Source: Meiothermus sp. (lineage in GTDB: Bacteria > Deinococcota > Deinococci > Deinococcales > Thermaceae). Taken from it: a DNA stretch of 64,000 nt. A program made the translations under genes and the position numbers. Each line of letters opens with the position of its first letter. Within the stretch, counting starts at the first letter, position 1. Shown one piece after another: positions 17,179-25,303 of this stretch. The stretch covers positions 1 through 64,000 of the forward strand of contig BPIL01000001.1 of assembly GCA_026004095.1 (NCBI GenBank), written 5' to 3'. A model generated the notes under the pieces. It was not told where the DNA came from, ran no database searches, and worked only from the letters and a program-made list of their open reading frames with translations.

Positions 17179-17679
17179 TCATATCCGCATCAACTGTCGT
17201 GAGGCCTCAAACTGGTTGAATCGCCAATCCAGAAATAGGCCTAGTAAAACCACCAATGATGTCGATATTACGTTTGTTAATATTACGTCTATGCCTAAAT
17301 CATCTCCCTCCAAGCTGTTTCCCCAAAGGTATAGTAAGAATGCGGCGACCCATACCAAAATCGCTAGCAGCAACCCAGCCACCAGCCCCCGCCTCTGAGA
17401 TGGTGCCGGACTCGAACCGAACAACGCCCGGTACTCAGGATATCCCTTAAACGAGCCACGGTTGATAAAGGTGAGAATGTGAGCGAAATAGTAGCCAACC
17501 AAAAGAGTACTGACTTTACCCAGCACTTCCCCAAGCGTCCAATCAAAAGTTTTGTCATCCACATACGGGTTGAATGTGGTAGATCCCCAACTGATTATCA
17601 GGAGGAACCCGATGATGTGAAATACTGGAAACAGTCTGCCGAGCTTTTTTAGCATCCGAATCAGATCCTCCAGCACCAT
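17179..17679 (-). CDS. Membrane protein of the bacteriocin-like operon
   Basis: 166 residues from ATG 17679, which follows GAGGG at suitable spacing; the track start at 17751 would overlap the upstream gene by 29 bases. Four hydrophobic helices are visible: 'LFPVFHIIGFLLIISWG', 'VSTLLVGYYFAHILTFI', 'LVAGLLLAILVWVAAFLLYLW' and 'VISTSLVVLLGLFLDW'. A cytoplasmic segment 'SSPAPSQRRG' lies between helices. No known family. It lies directly downstream of the precursor-like gene, the usual place for an immunity or export protein. GC3 is clearly lower than the window average, hinting at different ancestry. Confidence 0.65.
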   Translation of the reverse strand: MVLEDLIRMLKKLGRLFPVFHIIGFLLIISWGSTTFNPYVDDKTFDWTLGEVLGKVSTLLVGYYFAHILTFINRGSFKGYPEYRALFGSSPAPSQRRGLVAGLLLAILVWVAAFLLYLWGNSLEGDDLGIDVILTNVISTSLVVLLGLFLDWRFNQFEASRQLMRI

Positions 17680-17722
17680 CTGGTTGCCCTCGCTTGGGGG
17701 CAACCATTTCTTTAAGACAAAA

Positions 17723-18166
17723 CTATCTATTTCTGGGACTCCAGGCCCCACCTACCGCTTGCGCACTCTTTTCGGTGCTCCATGCAATTCCAACACCTAC
17801 ACCTGCCATCGCTGCCTGGGCCACCTTGGAGCCAAGCTGCCTCGCCGCATTAAACGCTATCTCCACAAGCTCACCTTTGGCTCCACCCACCACGCCTAGC
17901 GCCGCACCGCTTACGGCTGCACCAACTGCTCGCCAACCGCTGCATTCACAAGCACTTACGGCAGAGTGAGCTCCCATTGCTGCACCTATAGCGGCCCAAA
18001 GCCACCGTCCCTCCACTTCCGCCAGCTCTTCATCGCTCAACTCCTGCCCCACCGGCAGCACCAGGGCCGGGCTGGTTGGCTTGAAGCTGGATTGGCTACT
18101 CTGGGCCAGGGCCGGGGCAAGGGCCAGCAGGGTGAGTATGGTTAGGGCTTGAACAACTCGCTGCAT
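17723..18166 (-). CDS. Bacteriocin-like precursor with Sec signal and double-glycine-type leader
   Basis: 147 residues from ATG 18166 (ribosome site AAGGAGGAACC). Residues 1-22 are a signal peptide ('LTLLALAPALAQ'). A short spacer leads to 'ELSDEELAEVEG' (about 42-53), which matches the LSxxELxxIxGG leader consensus of class II bacteriocins except that Arg replaces the second Gly. The rest is Gly/Ala-rich with GxxxG-like steps ('AAIGAAMGAH', 'AVSGAALGVVGG', 'AMAGVGVGIAW') and two Cys ('ACECSGW'), as in membrane-permeabilising peptides. The operon also encodes a free, exported C39 peptidase. Combining a Sec signal with a C39-type leader is unusual. It might instead be an envelope protein with a chance motif. 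Confidence 0.65.
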   Translation of the reverse strand: MQRVVQALTILTLLALAPALAQSSQSSFKPTSPALVLPVGQELSDEELAEVEGRWLWAAIGAAMGAHSAVSACECSGWRAVGAAVSGAALGVVGGAKGELVEIAFNAARQLGSKVAQAAMAGVGVGIAWSTEKSAQAVGGAWSPRNR

Positions 18167-18188
18167 GGTTCCTCCTTCTGGGGTTTCG

Positions 18189-18213
18189 ATACCAGCGCTG
18201 GCACTACTGGTAT
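18189..18213. promoter_or_regulatory. Operator-like inverted repeat upstream of the bacteriocin-like gene
   Basis: Arms ATACCAG (18189-18195) and CTGGTAT (18207-18213) flank 11 bases and overlap the palindrome CCAGCGCTGG (18193-18202). The site lies 23 bases upstream of the precursor start. The binding protein is unknown. Confidence 0.45.
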
Positions 18214-18301
18214 AGCAAAACAACACCCCCCACCCAGCGTGATTTGGACTACTTTGGTCGGCCAAAACTAAAGCCTTCATTAAGGCATTGTAAGCACCGC
18301 A

Positions 18302-18330
18302 TGGACAGGCACCATCCGGGTTTTTAGCAT
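18302..18330 (+). promoter_or_regulatory. Promoter of the molybdopterin oxidoreductase (leaderless)
   Basis: -35 TGGACA (18302-18307), a 17-base spacer and -10 TAGCAT (18325-18330) sit so that transcription should begin at or next to the ATG at 18338, 7 bases after the -10 box. This decides the start codon. Confidence 0.65.
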
Positions 18331-18337
18331 GGTTCTT

Positions 18338-20353
18338 ATGACTGTACGCAAAGCCCGCGTCACCTGCCCGCTGGACTGCCCCGATGCCTGCTCACTGATT
18401 GCCAGCATAGATGAGGAAAGTAACACCCTGCTCAAAATTGAGGGCGACCCGCGCCACCCCATCACCCAGGGCTTCGCCTGCGTCAAGACCTACCGCTACC
18501 CCGAGCGCAACCACCACCCCCTGCGCCCGCTCTACCCGCTGCGGCGGGTGGGCAAAAAGGGCGAGGGGCGGTTTGAGCGGGTGAGCTGGGAAACCGCGCT
18601 GGACGAGATTGCCGGGCGTCTGCGCGAGGTGATCGGGGCGCACGGGCCCGAGGCCGTTCTGCCCTACCACTACGCCGGCACCACGGGTCTCATGCAGTAC
18701 GAGCATTCCCTCACCTTTTTCCGAGCGCTTGGGGCCAGTGAGCTTCAGACCACCATCTGCGCGACGGCGGGCCGGGAAGCCTGGGTGAGGAGCTACGGCG
18801 ACCGCTATGGGGTAGACCCGGAAGATGTCCCCCAGGCCAGGTTTATTCTGCTGTGGGGCATCAACAGCCTGCACACCCACACCCACCTGACCCCGTTTTT
18901 GAAAAAAGCCCGTCAGAACGGGGCCCGCATCGTGCACATAGACCCCTACGAAAACCTGACCAGCCGTTTTGCCGACGAGCACATCAAGATTCGCCCAGGA
19001 AGCGATGCGGCCCTGGCCTATGGGATGGCTCGAGCCATCGTGAAGGCCGGGCTGCATGACAGGGCCTACATCGCCCGCATGACCACCGGCTTTGAGGCCT
19101 TTATGCAGGTGGCGGAAGAATGGACGCCGCAGAGGGTGGAGGCTGTCACAGGGGTAGCCGCCGAAACGGTGGAGCGGCTGGCCCTCGAGTTCGCCCAGGC
19201 CAGGGCCAGCCTGATCCGCACCAGCTACGGCCTGACCCGCCACCCCGGCGGGGCCAGCGCTTTGCGGGCGGTGATTCTGCTACCGGCCATTACCGGGGCC
19301 TGGCAGTACCCGGGGGGCGGGGCCCTGCTCACCACCTCGGGGGCCTTTGCCCTCAACCGCCGCTACCTGGGGGGCGCCCACCTGCTGGCCGCCCGGCCCA
19401 CCCCGCCCCGGCAGGTCAACATGACCCAGATCGGCAGCGCCCTCACCGCCCTGGAACCGCCCATCCGGGCCCTGTTCGTCTTCAACTCCAACCCCGCGGT
19501 GGTGGCCCCGCGCTCCGACCTGGTGCAAAAGGGCCTGCAGCGCGAAGACCTTTTTACGGTGGTGCTCGAGCAGGCCCTCACCGAGACCACCCGCTACGCC
19601 GACTACGTGCTGCCCGCCACCACCTTTCTAGAACACCCCGACCTCTACACCGCCTACGGCCACTACTACCTCTCCTGGAACGAGGCGGTGATGCCACCCC
19701 AGGGCGAGGCCCGGCCCAACACCTGGGTTTTCGCCGAGCTGGGCCAGCGGCTGGGCCTGGAGGAGCCCACCCTCTACTGGGACGCCGAGACCCTGGCCCG
19801 CTCGCTTCTAGACACCGACCATCCCTGGCTAAAGGGCATCACCCTCGAGCGCCTCAAGGCCGAGGGCTTCCTGCGGCTCAACATCCCCCGCGGCTTCCAG
19901 CCCTTTACCGAGCGGGCCTGCACCCCTTCGGGCAAGGTGCAGTTCGACCCCCCGCCGCAGGTGATTCTGACCGAGCCCACCCCGGAGTTCCCGCTCATTT
20001 TGCTGACCCCCCCGGCCAAGCACTTTCTGAACAGCACCTACGGGCACATCGAGCGCCTGGTGCAGGGCGAAGGGGGGGAGCCCACCCTGCTGGTACACCC
20101 CGAGGACGCACGGGCTTTTGGCGCGCTGGACGGCGCGCAGATGCGGGTGCGCTCCCAGCACGGCTCGGTGGTGCGGCGGGTGCGGGTGAGCGAGGCCCCC
20201 ATCCGGGGCACGGTGGTGCTGGAGGGCACCTGGTGGGAAAAGCCCGCGCCGGACGGCAAGGGCATCAACTGGCTCACCGGCGAACACCTGACCGACATGG
20301 GCGAGGGTTCCACCTTCCACTCCAACCCGGTGCGGCTCGAGGCCCTGGACTGA
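18338..20353 (+). CDS. Molybdopterin (bis-MGD) oxidoreductase, formate-dehydrogenase-like
   Basis: 671 residues. The ATG at 18338 is preferred over 18329 because the -10 box TAGCAT overlaps the upstream ATG and ends 7 bases before this one. The N-terminal [4Fe-4S] site has four Cys ('CPLDCPDAC' plus 'GFACVK'). The molybdopterin domains follow with 'LLWGINSLHTHTHLTPFLKKA', 'FVFNSNPAVVAPRS', 'ADYVLPATTFLEH' and a C-terminal dinucleotide-binding domain ('LILLTPPAKHFLNSTYGH'). No electron-transfer or membrane subunit is adjacent, so the acceptor is unknown. There is no Tat signal, so it is cytoplasmic. Substrate cannot be told: these stand-alone relatives are loosely called formate dehydrogenase or biotin-sulfoxide-reductase-like. 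Confidence 0.85.
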   Translation: MTVRKARVTCPLDCPDACSLIASIDEESNTLLKIEGDPRHPITQGFACVKTYRYPERNHHPLRPLYPLRRVGKKGEGRFERVSWETALDEIAGRLREVIGAHGPEAVLPYHYAGTTGLMQYEHSLTFFRALGASELQTTICATAGREAWVRSYGDRYGVDPEDVPQARFILLWGINSLHTHTHLTPFLKKARQNGARIVHIDPYENLTSRFADEHIKIRPGSDAALAYGMARAIVKAGLHDRAYIARMTTGFEAFMQVAEEWTPQRVEAVTGVAAETVERLALEFAQARASLIRTSYGLTRHPGGASALRAVILLPAITGAWQYPGGGALLTTSGAFALNRRYLGGAHLLAARPTPPRQVNMTQIGSALTALEPPIRALFVFNSNPAVVAPRSDLVQKGLQREDLFTVVLEQALTETTRYADYVLPATTFLEHPDLYTAYGHYYLSWNEAVMPPQGEARPNTWVFAELGQRLGLEEPTLYWDAETLARSLLDTDHPWLKGITLERLKAEGFLRLNIPRGFQPFTERACTPSGKVQFDPPPQVILTEPTPEFPLILLTPPAKHFLNSTYGHIERLVQGEGGEPTLLVHPEDARAFGALDGAQMRVRSQHGSVVRRVRVSEAPIRGTVVLEGTWWEKPAPDGKGINWLTGEHLTDMGEGSTFHSNPVRLEALD

Positions 20354-20357
20354 ATCC

Positions 20358-21962
20358 TCAAGCGGCGGGCGTAGGCTCCAGAGCAACCCGCCACAGCGCT
20401 TCGTCCTGCATGGCCCAGGCCGGGTATTCTTCCTGGGCCAAAAACCGCCGGGCGTATAGGGCCGCCAGCCTGGCGTGGCGCTCGCTGCCCAGCTCGTAAA
20501 GCAGGGCCACGGCGGCCGCATCGGCCAGGGTGCGCAGGGCTTCTTTGGCGTGCCACTGGGCTTCTTCGGGGGACAGGGTTTGTAGGTAATCCAGGGTATG
20601 GCGCAGGCGGGCCAGGGCCTGTCGGGCCTCCTCGCTTGGTATGGCCTCGAGCTTGGCGCCAAACTCGGCCAGGAAGGGCTCGGCGGCACCTTTGCGGAAG
20701 AGCACCTCGAGGGTGTCCAGGGCCTGCACGTTGGCGGGGCCTTCCCAGATGGGCGTGATCAGGGCCTCGCGGGCCAGGCGGGCAATGGCGAAGTCCTCCA
20801 CGAAGCCCACCCCGCCGAAAAGCTCCATGCCCAACTGGGTGCAGTAGGTGCCGTGCTCGGCGGTGCGGGCCTTGGCCAGGTGGGCCAGCAGCCGGGCGTA
20901 GTGGTAGCGGGGGCTGTAGGGTGGGGTCTCCTGCCAGGCCTCGTCCCAGGCCGCCACCGCGCGGAAGGTCAGGGCCAGGCCACCGGCGATGCGCACCGCC
21001 AGGTCGGTCAGGTCGCGGCGCACCAGGGGGTGTTCCTCCAGTTTTTTGCCGAAGGCCCGGCGGGCCTGCACCCGGAAGAGGGCCTCGAGCTGGGCCTTTC
21101 GCGCCAGCCCCATGGCTCCACAGGCATTGGCTAGGCGCGAGAGGGTCAGGGTCTCCAGGATGTAGTAGATGCCCTCCTCGGCCCGCCCGATCAGGTGGGC
21201 CTCGGCCCCTGCAAACTCCACCTCGCCCGAGGGCACCGCACGGGTGGCGAGTTTGTCCTTGAGCCGTCGCACCCGGTAGTTGAGCCGGCCCTGGCTGTCC
21301 AGCCGTGGCACCAGGAACAGCGCGACGCCCTTGGGCCCTGCCGGTGCGCCTTCGGGCCGGGCCGAGACGATGGCGTAGTCGGTGAGGCCGGCCCCACTGG
21401 AGAAGTATTTGTCGCCCCACAGCCGCCAGACCGCCCCCTCGGGCACCGCCCGCACCTGGTTGGCCCCCAGGTCCGAGCCGCCCTGCACCTCGGTCATCCA
21501 GGTCGCGCCAAAGGCCCGGCCCGCTAAGAGTTCCTCCTTCCAGCGGGCGAACTGGGGGGCGTATTTGTGTATGGCGTAGAGGGTGGCGTTGGTGATGGTC
21601 TGGATGCAGTAGAGGCCGGGGTCGGCCAGCAGGTAGCCCTGGGCAAAATGCAGGTGCCAGCTTCCCCCCTGGTAGGGGGCCCGGTTCATGGCGGCCAGTT
21701 CGCGGTTGAGGGCCTCCTGGGCCGGGGATAGCCGCACCCGGTCAATGCGCTGGCCATTCAGGTCGTGCATCACCAGCACCGGACGGGCTTCTTTGTCCAC
21801 GTGGTCGGCGATGCGGTAGGCCGCGCCTCCGGCCAGCGCCCCGAAGCGCTCGAGCTCGGACTGGTGCACGCTCCAGCCCTTCCAGTAGCAGCTCAGAATG
21901 CCGGGGAGGTCGGGCTCCAAAGCCCAGTGGTTCTTGCCATAGGCATAGGACTGGTGTTCCAT
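20358..21962 (-). CDS. AidB-like acyl-CoA dehydrogenase
   Basis: 534 residues from ATG 21962; the 866-residue track ORF is an antisense extension through the next gene. The beginning '[17 protein letters not shown]' and the flavin/substrate motifs '[19 protein letters not shown]' and '[18 protein letters not shown]' belong to the AidB/acyl-CoA dehydrogenase superfamily. '[17 protein letters not shown]' carries the Glu of the acyl-CoA dehydrogenase active site. The extra C-terminal helical segment fits AidB, a flavoprotein linked to alkylation response in E. coli. Here it may instead oxidise an acyl-CoA; no beta-oxidation genes are nearby. It is divergent from threonine aldolase. Confidence 0.85.
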   Translation of the reverse strand: MEHQSYAYGKNHWALEPDLPGILSCYWKGWSVHQSELERFGALAGGAAYRIADHVDKEARPVLVMHDLNGQRIDRVRLSPAQEALNRELAAMNRAPYQGGSWHLHFAQGYLLADPGLYCIQTITNATLYAIHKYAPQFARWKEELLAGRAFGATWMTEVQGGSDLGANQVRAVPEGAVWRLWGDKYFSSGAGLTDYAIVSARPEGAPAGPKGVALFLVPRLDSQGRLNYRVRRLKDKLATRAVPSGEVEFAGAEAHLIGRAEEGIYYILETLTLSRLANACGAMGLARKAQLEALFRVQARRAFGKKLEEHPLVRRDLTDLAVRIAGGLALTFRAVAAWDEAWQETPPYSPRYHYARLLAHLAKARTAEHGTYCTQLGMELFGGVGFVEDFAIARLAREALITPIWEGPANVQALDTLEVLFRKGAAEPFLAEFGAKLEAIPSEEARQALARLRHTLDYLQTLSPEEAQWHAKEALRTLADAAAVALLYELGSERHARLAALYARRFLAQEEYPAWAMQDEALWRVALEPTPAA

Positions 21963-21995
21963 AACTACCCCGCTTTCAGCAGTAGTATAGGGCCT

Positions 21996-23015
21996 ATGCG
22001 CACCATTGACCTCCGCTCCGACACCGTAACCCAGCCCACCCCGGCCATGCGCAAGGCCATGGCCGAGGCCGAGGTCGGCGACGACGTGTACAGCGAAGAC
22101 CCCACCGTGAACCGCCTCGAGGCCCTGGCCGCCGAGATGCTGGGCTTTGAGGCCGGCCTCTTCATGCCCAGCGGCACCATGACCAACCAGGTGGCCCTGA
22201 TGCTGCACCTGAAGCGCGGGCAGGAGGTGATCGCCCCCAAAGGGGCCCACATCTACGAGTACGAGCCGGGCTCGCTGGCGGTGCTCTCGGGCGGAATCAT
22301 CCGGCTGGTAGAGGCCCCCTACGGCATACCCGACCCCGAGGCCGTGCGGGCCGCCATCCACACCTCGGTGCACCAGGCCCCCACCGGCCTGATTGCCCTG
22401 GAAAACACCCACAACACCGCGGGCGGCACGGTGGTGCCCATCGCCGTGCAGCGGGCCATTCAGCAGGTGGCGGAACAGGCCGGGCTGCCCACCCACCTGG
22501 ACGGGGCGCGCTTCTTCAACGCGGTTGTGGCGCTCCACACCACCCCGCTCGAGCTGGCTAAAGGCTTCCGCACCGTCTCCATCTGCCTGTCCAAAGGACT
22601 GGGGGCGCCGGTAGGCTCCATCCTGCTGATGCCCAAGGAATACCGCGCCGAGGCCTGGCGCTACCGCAAGCTGCTGGGCGGCGGTATGCGGCAGGCGGGG
22701 GTGCTGGCCGCGGCGGGCATCCTGGCCCTGACCGAAGGCCCCCAACACCTGGCCCGCGACCACCAGATGGCCCGGGCCCTGGCCGAGGGGTTGCTGCGGC
22801 TTCACCTCGAGGTAGACCTGCAAACCGTGCAGACCAACATGGTGTACGTGCAGATACCCCAGGCCCCGGCCTTCGTCCAGCGCCTGCGCGGGCTGGGCGT
22901 ACTGGCCAACGCCATGGGGCCCAGCCGGGTGCGCTTCGTCACCCACCGCGACCTGCAAGACGAAGACATTCCCCTGGCCCTACAACGCATCGAGCAGGCC
23001 TTGCAGGTGGCCTAG
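21996..23015 (+). CDS. ltaE: L-threonine/low-specificity threonine aldolase
   Basis: 339 residues from ATG 21996, which lies 7 bases after TAGTAT (leaderless); the track start is too long. It is a fold-type I PLP enzyme: '[18 protein letters not shown]' at the N-terminus, '[14 protein letters not shown]', '[14 protein letters not shown]', '[13 protein letters not shown]' with the PLP-ring Asp, and the Schiff-base Lys in '[12 protein letters not shown]'. It splits threonine or allo-threonine to glycine and acetaldehyde. It is a single gene, separated by 33 bp from the divergent acyl-CoA dehydrogenase. Confidence 0.93.
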   Translation: MRTIDLRSDTVTQPTPAMRKAMAEAEVGDDVYSEDPTVNRLEALAAEMLGFEAGLFMPSGTMTNQVALMLHLKRGQEVIAPKGAHIYEYEPGSLAVLSGGIIRLVEAPYGIPDPEAVRAAIHTSVHQAPTGLIALENTHNTAGGTVVPIAVQRAIQQVAEQAGLPTHLDGARFFNAVVALHTTPLELAKGFRTVSICLSKGLGAPVGSILLMPKEYRAEAWRYRKLLGGGMRQAGVLAAAGILALTEGPQHLARDHQMARALAEGLLRLHLEVDLQTVQTNMVYVQIPQAPAFVQRLRGLGVLANAMGPSRVRFVTHRDLQDEDIPLALQRIEQALQVA

Positions 23016-23022
23016 GCCTCCC

Positions 23023-23217
23023 CTACTCCTTCCACTCCTCAACCGACTTGTACTGCACCAGGGCGGCGTAGGTGGTTTGCGACCCACTATGGGAGGTGGA
23101 AAATTTGACATCTATCAGAAGAGCCTCCAGCGGAAGGCTCTCCACAAAGCGGTTGAGGCGCTCCTGGAATATATCGGGATCGGTGGCCGAAATTAGCTTA
23201 AACTGCACTCCTTGCAT
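23023..23217 (-). CDS. Cse60-like small protein
   Basis: 64 residues, start ATG 23217 with TAGTCT 6 bases upstream (leaderless). The pattern 'KLISATDPDIFQERLNRFVESL' followed by 'IDVKFSTSHSG...TYAALVQYKS' is that of the Cse60 family, named from a Bacillus sporulation locus but widespread in non-sporulating bacteria. It has a single alpha/beta domain with no catalytic residues recognisable. Function is unknown here. It lies tail to tail with threonine aldolase and alone. Confidence 0.75.
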   Translation of the reverse strand: MQGVQFKLISATDPDIFQERLNRFVESLPLEALLIDVKFSTSHSGSQTTYAALVQYKSVEEWKE

Positions 23218-23269
23218 ACCAAAAGACTAGCGCAAGAACCGGCCAGGCTGGGTGCAAAACCCAATCGGA

Positions 23270-23950
23270 TCAAGCCCGGCCGGCCAGCAGTTGCTCCGGC
23301 TGGTCGCCGATCACGCCGTCCACACCCCATCCCAGCAGCTCCCGCACCGCCGCGGCCTGGTTGACCGTCCAGGTGACCACAAATAGCCCTCGAGCCTTGA
23401 AGTCTTCCACCTTCTCCCGGCTCAGAAGCTTATGCAGCGGATGCACCCCCTGTACCGGTAGACAGGGCACCAGCTCTTCCATCTCGGGCTCGGCATAGAG
23501 CAGGGCCAGCGGTACACCCACCCCTAAGCGGTGCAGCCGGATCAGGGCGAGGGGGTCGAAGCTGCTAATCCAGGCCCGCGCACAGCCCGACCAGCCCTGC
23601 AAGGCCTGCACCAGCAGGGCTTCGCGCCCGTCCGAAGGGCCGGGCTGGCTTTTGAGCTCGAGGTTGAGCCAGGCCTGCGGAAACTCCTCGGCCAGCGCAA
23701 AGACCTGCTCGAGCCGGGGAAGCCAGGGCGCTTGTTGCTGCAAGGTCGGCCAGTCCAGCGCAGCAATGGGCTGGCCCTGTAGCTCAAAGTCGTGGTGCAC
23801 CACCAGCACCCCGTCGCGGGTGCGGTGCAGGTCAAGCTCGAGGCCGTCCAGGCCAGCCTCCAGGGCCTTGCGAAAGGAATCGACGGTATTTTCCTTGGCC
23901 TGCAGTGGGGCGCCGCGATGCCCTAAAAGCAAGGGTTTACCCGATAACAT
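23270..23950 (-). CDS. Glycerophosphodiester phosphodiesterase
   Basis: 226 residues from ATG 23950 (AAGGAG upstream). It is a TIM-barrel GDPD with 'LLGHRGAPLQAKENTVDSF' (catalytic His-Arg and Glu), 'DGLELDLHRTRDGVLVVHHD' (metal-binding Glu/Asp and second catalytic His) and the C-terminal 'VVTWTVNQAAAVRELLGWGVDGVIGDQP'. It hydrolyses glycerophosphodiesters to glycerol 3-phosphate and alcohol. There is no signal peptide, so it is cytoplasmic and probably acts in lipid turnover. All catalytic residues are visible. Confidence 0.92.
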   Translation of the reverse strand: MLSGKPLLLGHRGAPLQAKENTVDSFRKALEAGLDGLELDLHRTRDGVLVVHHDFELQGQPIAALDWPTLQQQAPWLPRLEQVFALAEEFPQAWLNLELKSQPGPSDGREALLVQALQGWSGCARAWISSFDPLALIRLHRLGVGVPLALLYAEPEMEELVPCLPVQGVHPLHKLLSREKVEDFKARGLFVVTWTVNQAAAVRELLGWGVDGVIGDQPEQLLAGRA

Positions 23951-24074
23951 GCCTTTTCTCCTTGCCAGAGGTGCTCTCTTCCCAAACCGCTTTTGTGTCT
24001 GGGAGTCGAGATTATACCGCTTGTGCGTGATGGATGAAAGCGAGCCGGTCTGCGCATGTTGTAGACTGCTAAAT

Positions 24075-24899
24075 ATGGGCAAATACGATGCGCGTCTTTC
24101 GCAATTGACCCAGTCTCCTATCATTGCTCGGCTCGAAGGCCCCGGCGGTCTCCTGGCCTTAAGCAGCCGAGAATTGTTCTACCTGGACGATAACACCTCG
24201 CAAAGCTCACGCCTTTCCATAATCAAACGCATTAGCGTAAATAGGCAAACCGGCACTATAGACGTGATGAGCGAACAGGGCATCCTCATGAGCATTGCCC
24301 CGGCCGCTTTCCAGAAAGACGAATTAAAGCTTTTTCTGGAATCGCTCAAAGGGCATGTGCTCAGGGCCAAGTCCGAGGTCACCCAGACCGATGAGCCCCC
24401 CCGGGTGGTCGAGTCGGTGGAAACACCCCCACCCACACCGGATGCTGCCCGCGAAAGCGGTGTTCCACCCTCCAGCCCTCCCACGCCCCAACCCACCTAC
24501 CCGACACCCCCGGAAACACCACCGGCCGCACCAGCTTTTTCCAACCAACTCAACATCACAGAACCAGCCAAAACCCTTCCCGACGAACCCAGCGATTCCA
24601 TCTGGGCCTATGAAGGTTCGCCTAAGCCCAGCCCCGCTGCACCCGCACCTACAGCTACAGACGTGCGCAGCGAGGCCAGCCCAGCGCCCCAGGTTTCTGC
24701 TCAAGTCAAAGGCTCTTCTCCAACGCAACGTATCATTTCGGTGCTACTAAAGGTTTCAGCGCTGATTACAGCGGGCGTCACAGGAGGATATCTAGCAGTA
24801 AACATGGGGAGCACCAGCGATATTTGGGTTCCGCTTGGGGTAATTGCAGTGGGCCTCTCCCTTGCGCTCATTCAGTGGCGCCTGTCGGAACCCTCCTGA
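24075..24899 (+). CDS. Membrane protein with N-terminal PH-like domain and Pro-rich linker
   Basis: 274 residues from ATG 24075, 7 bases after TAGACT (leaderless). Residues 1-85 form an alternating strand pattern ending in a helix ('LLALSSRELFYLDD', 'LSIIKRISVNRQTGTIDVMS', 'KDELKLFLESLKGH'), resembling a small PH-like domain. A long Pro/Thr/Ala-rich linker (about 95-215) leads to two C-terminal transmembrane helices ('VLLKVSALITAGVTGGYLAV', 'WVPLGVIAVGLSLALIQWRL'). It is tail-anchored with its N-terminus in the cytoplasm. It may scaffold or sense membrane state. It sits upstream of comEA-comEC but 53 bases away, with no evidence of a shared role. Confidence 0.7.
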   Translation: MGKYDARLSQLTQSPIIARLEGPGGLLALSSRELFYLDDNTSQSSRLSIIKRISVNRQTGTIDVMSEQGILMSIAPAAFQKDELKLFLESLKGHVLRAKSEVTQTDEPPRVVESVETPPPTPDAARESGVPPSSPPTPQPTYPTPPETPPAAPAFSNQLNITEPAKTLPDEPSDSIWAYEGSPKPSPAAPAPTATDVRSEASPAPQVSAQVKGSSPTQRIISVLLKVSALITAGVTGGYLAVNMGSTSDIWVPLGVIAVGLSLALIQWRLSEPS

Positions 24900-24952
24900 G
24901 CAGATTTTCTTAGGGTCAATAGCCGGATTCGCTACCCCATACGGCCAATTCA

Positions 24953-25303
24953 ATGAAGCTTTGGCTGAACATAGCCTATATCCTGGTGGTGCTCGGTCTA
25001 GGGCTGGTGAGCCTATGGCCCAATCTAACCGTTCGATTCGCACCAACCCAGTTCTACACCCCACCCACCCCAGGCCTGGAAGCCGCGCATACCCTAAGAC
25101 CCGGCCCTGCTCTACCCGAGGTTCAAAAGGTCAACCTTAACACAGCCAGCCAGGCCGAGATCGAGAGTCTGCCCGGAATTGGCCCAGCACTAGCCCAACG
25201 CATCATTGAAGGACGCCCCTACCGCACGCTTGAAGACCTCGAGCGCGTTAAAGGAATCGGGCCCAAACTGCTTGAGCGGCTGCGTCCCCTAGTAACCCTA
25301 TGA
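24953..25303 (+). CDS. comEA: Competence DNA receptor ComEA
   Basis: 116 residues: one N-terminal membrane anchor (about 5-25, 'LNIAYILVVLGLGLVSLW'), a spacer, and a double helix-hairpin-helix domain (about 60-116) with 'VNLNTASQAEIESLPGIGPALAQRIIEGRPYRTLEDLERVKGIGPKLLERL'-type signatures (two GIGP turns). It binds incoming double-stranded DNA in the periplasm and passes it to ComEC. The stop overlaps the ComEC ATG (ATGA), showing an operon. Confidence 0.93.
   Translation: MKLWLNIAYILVVLGLGLVSLWPNLTVRFAPTQFYTPPTPGLEAAHTLRPGPALPEVQKVNLNTASQAEIESLPGIGPALAQRIIEGRPYRTLEDLERVKGIGPKLLERLRPLVTL

Noticed and set aside
21963-22958. N-terminal extension of ORF 20358..22958 (minus)
   Set aside because: It is antisense to threonine aldolase, which has a full family match; the dehydrogenase starts at 21962.
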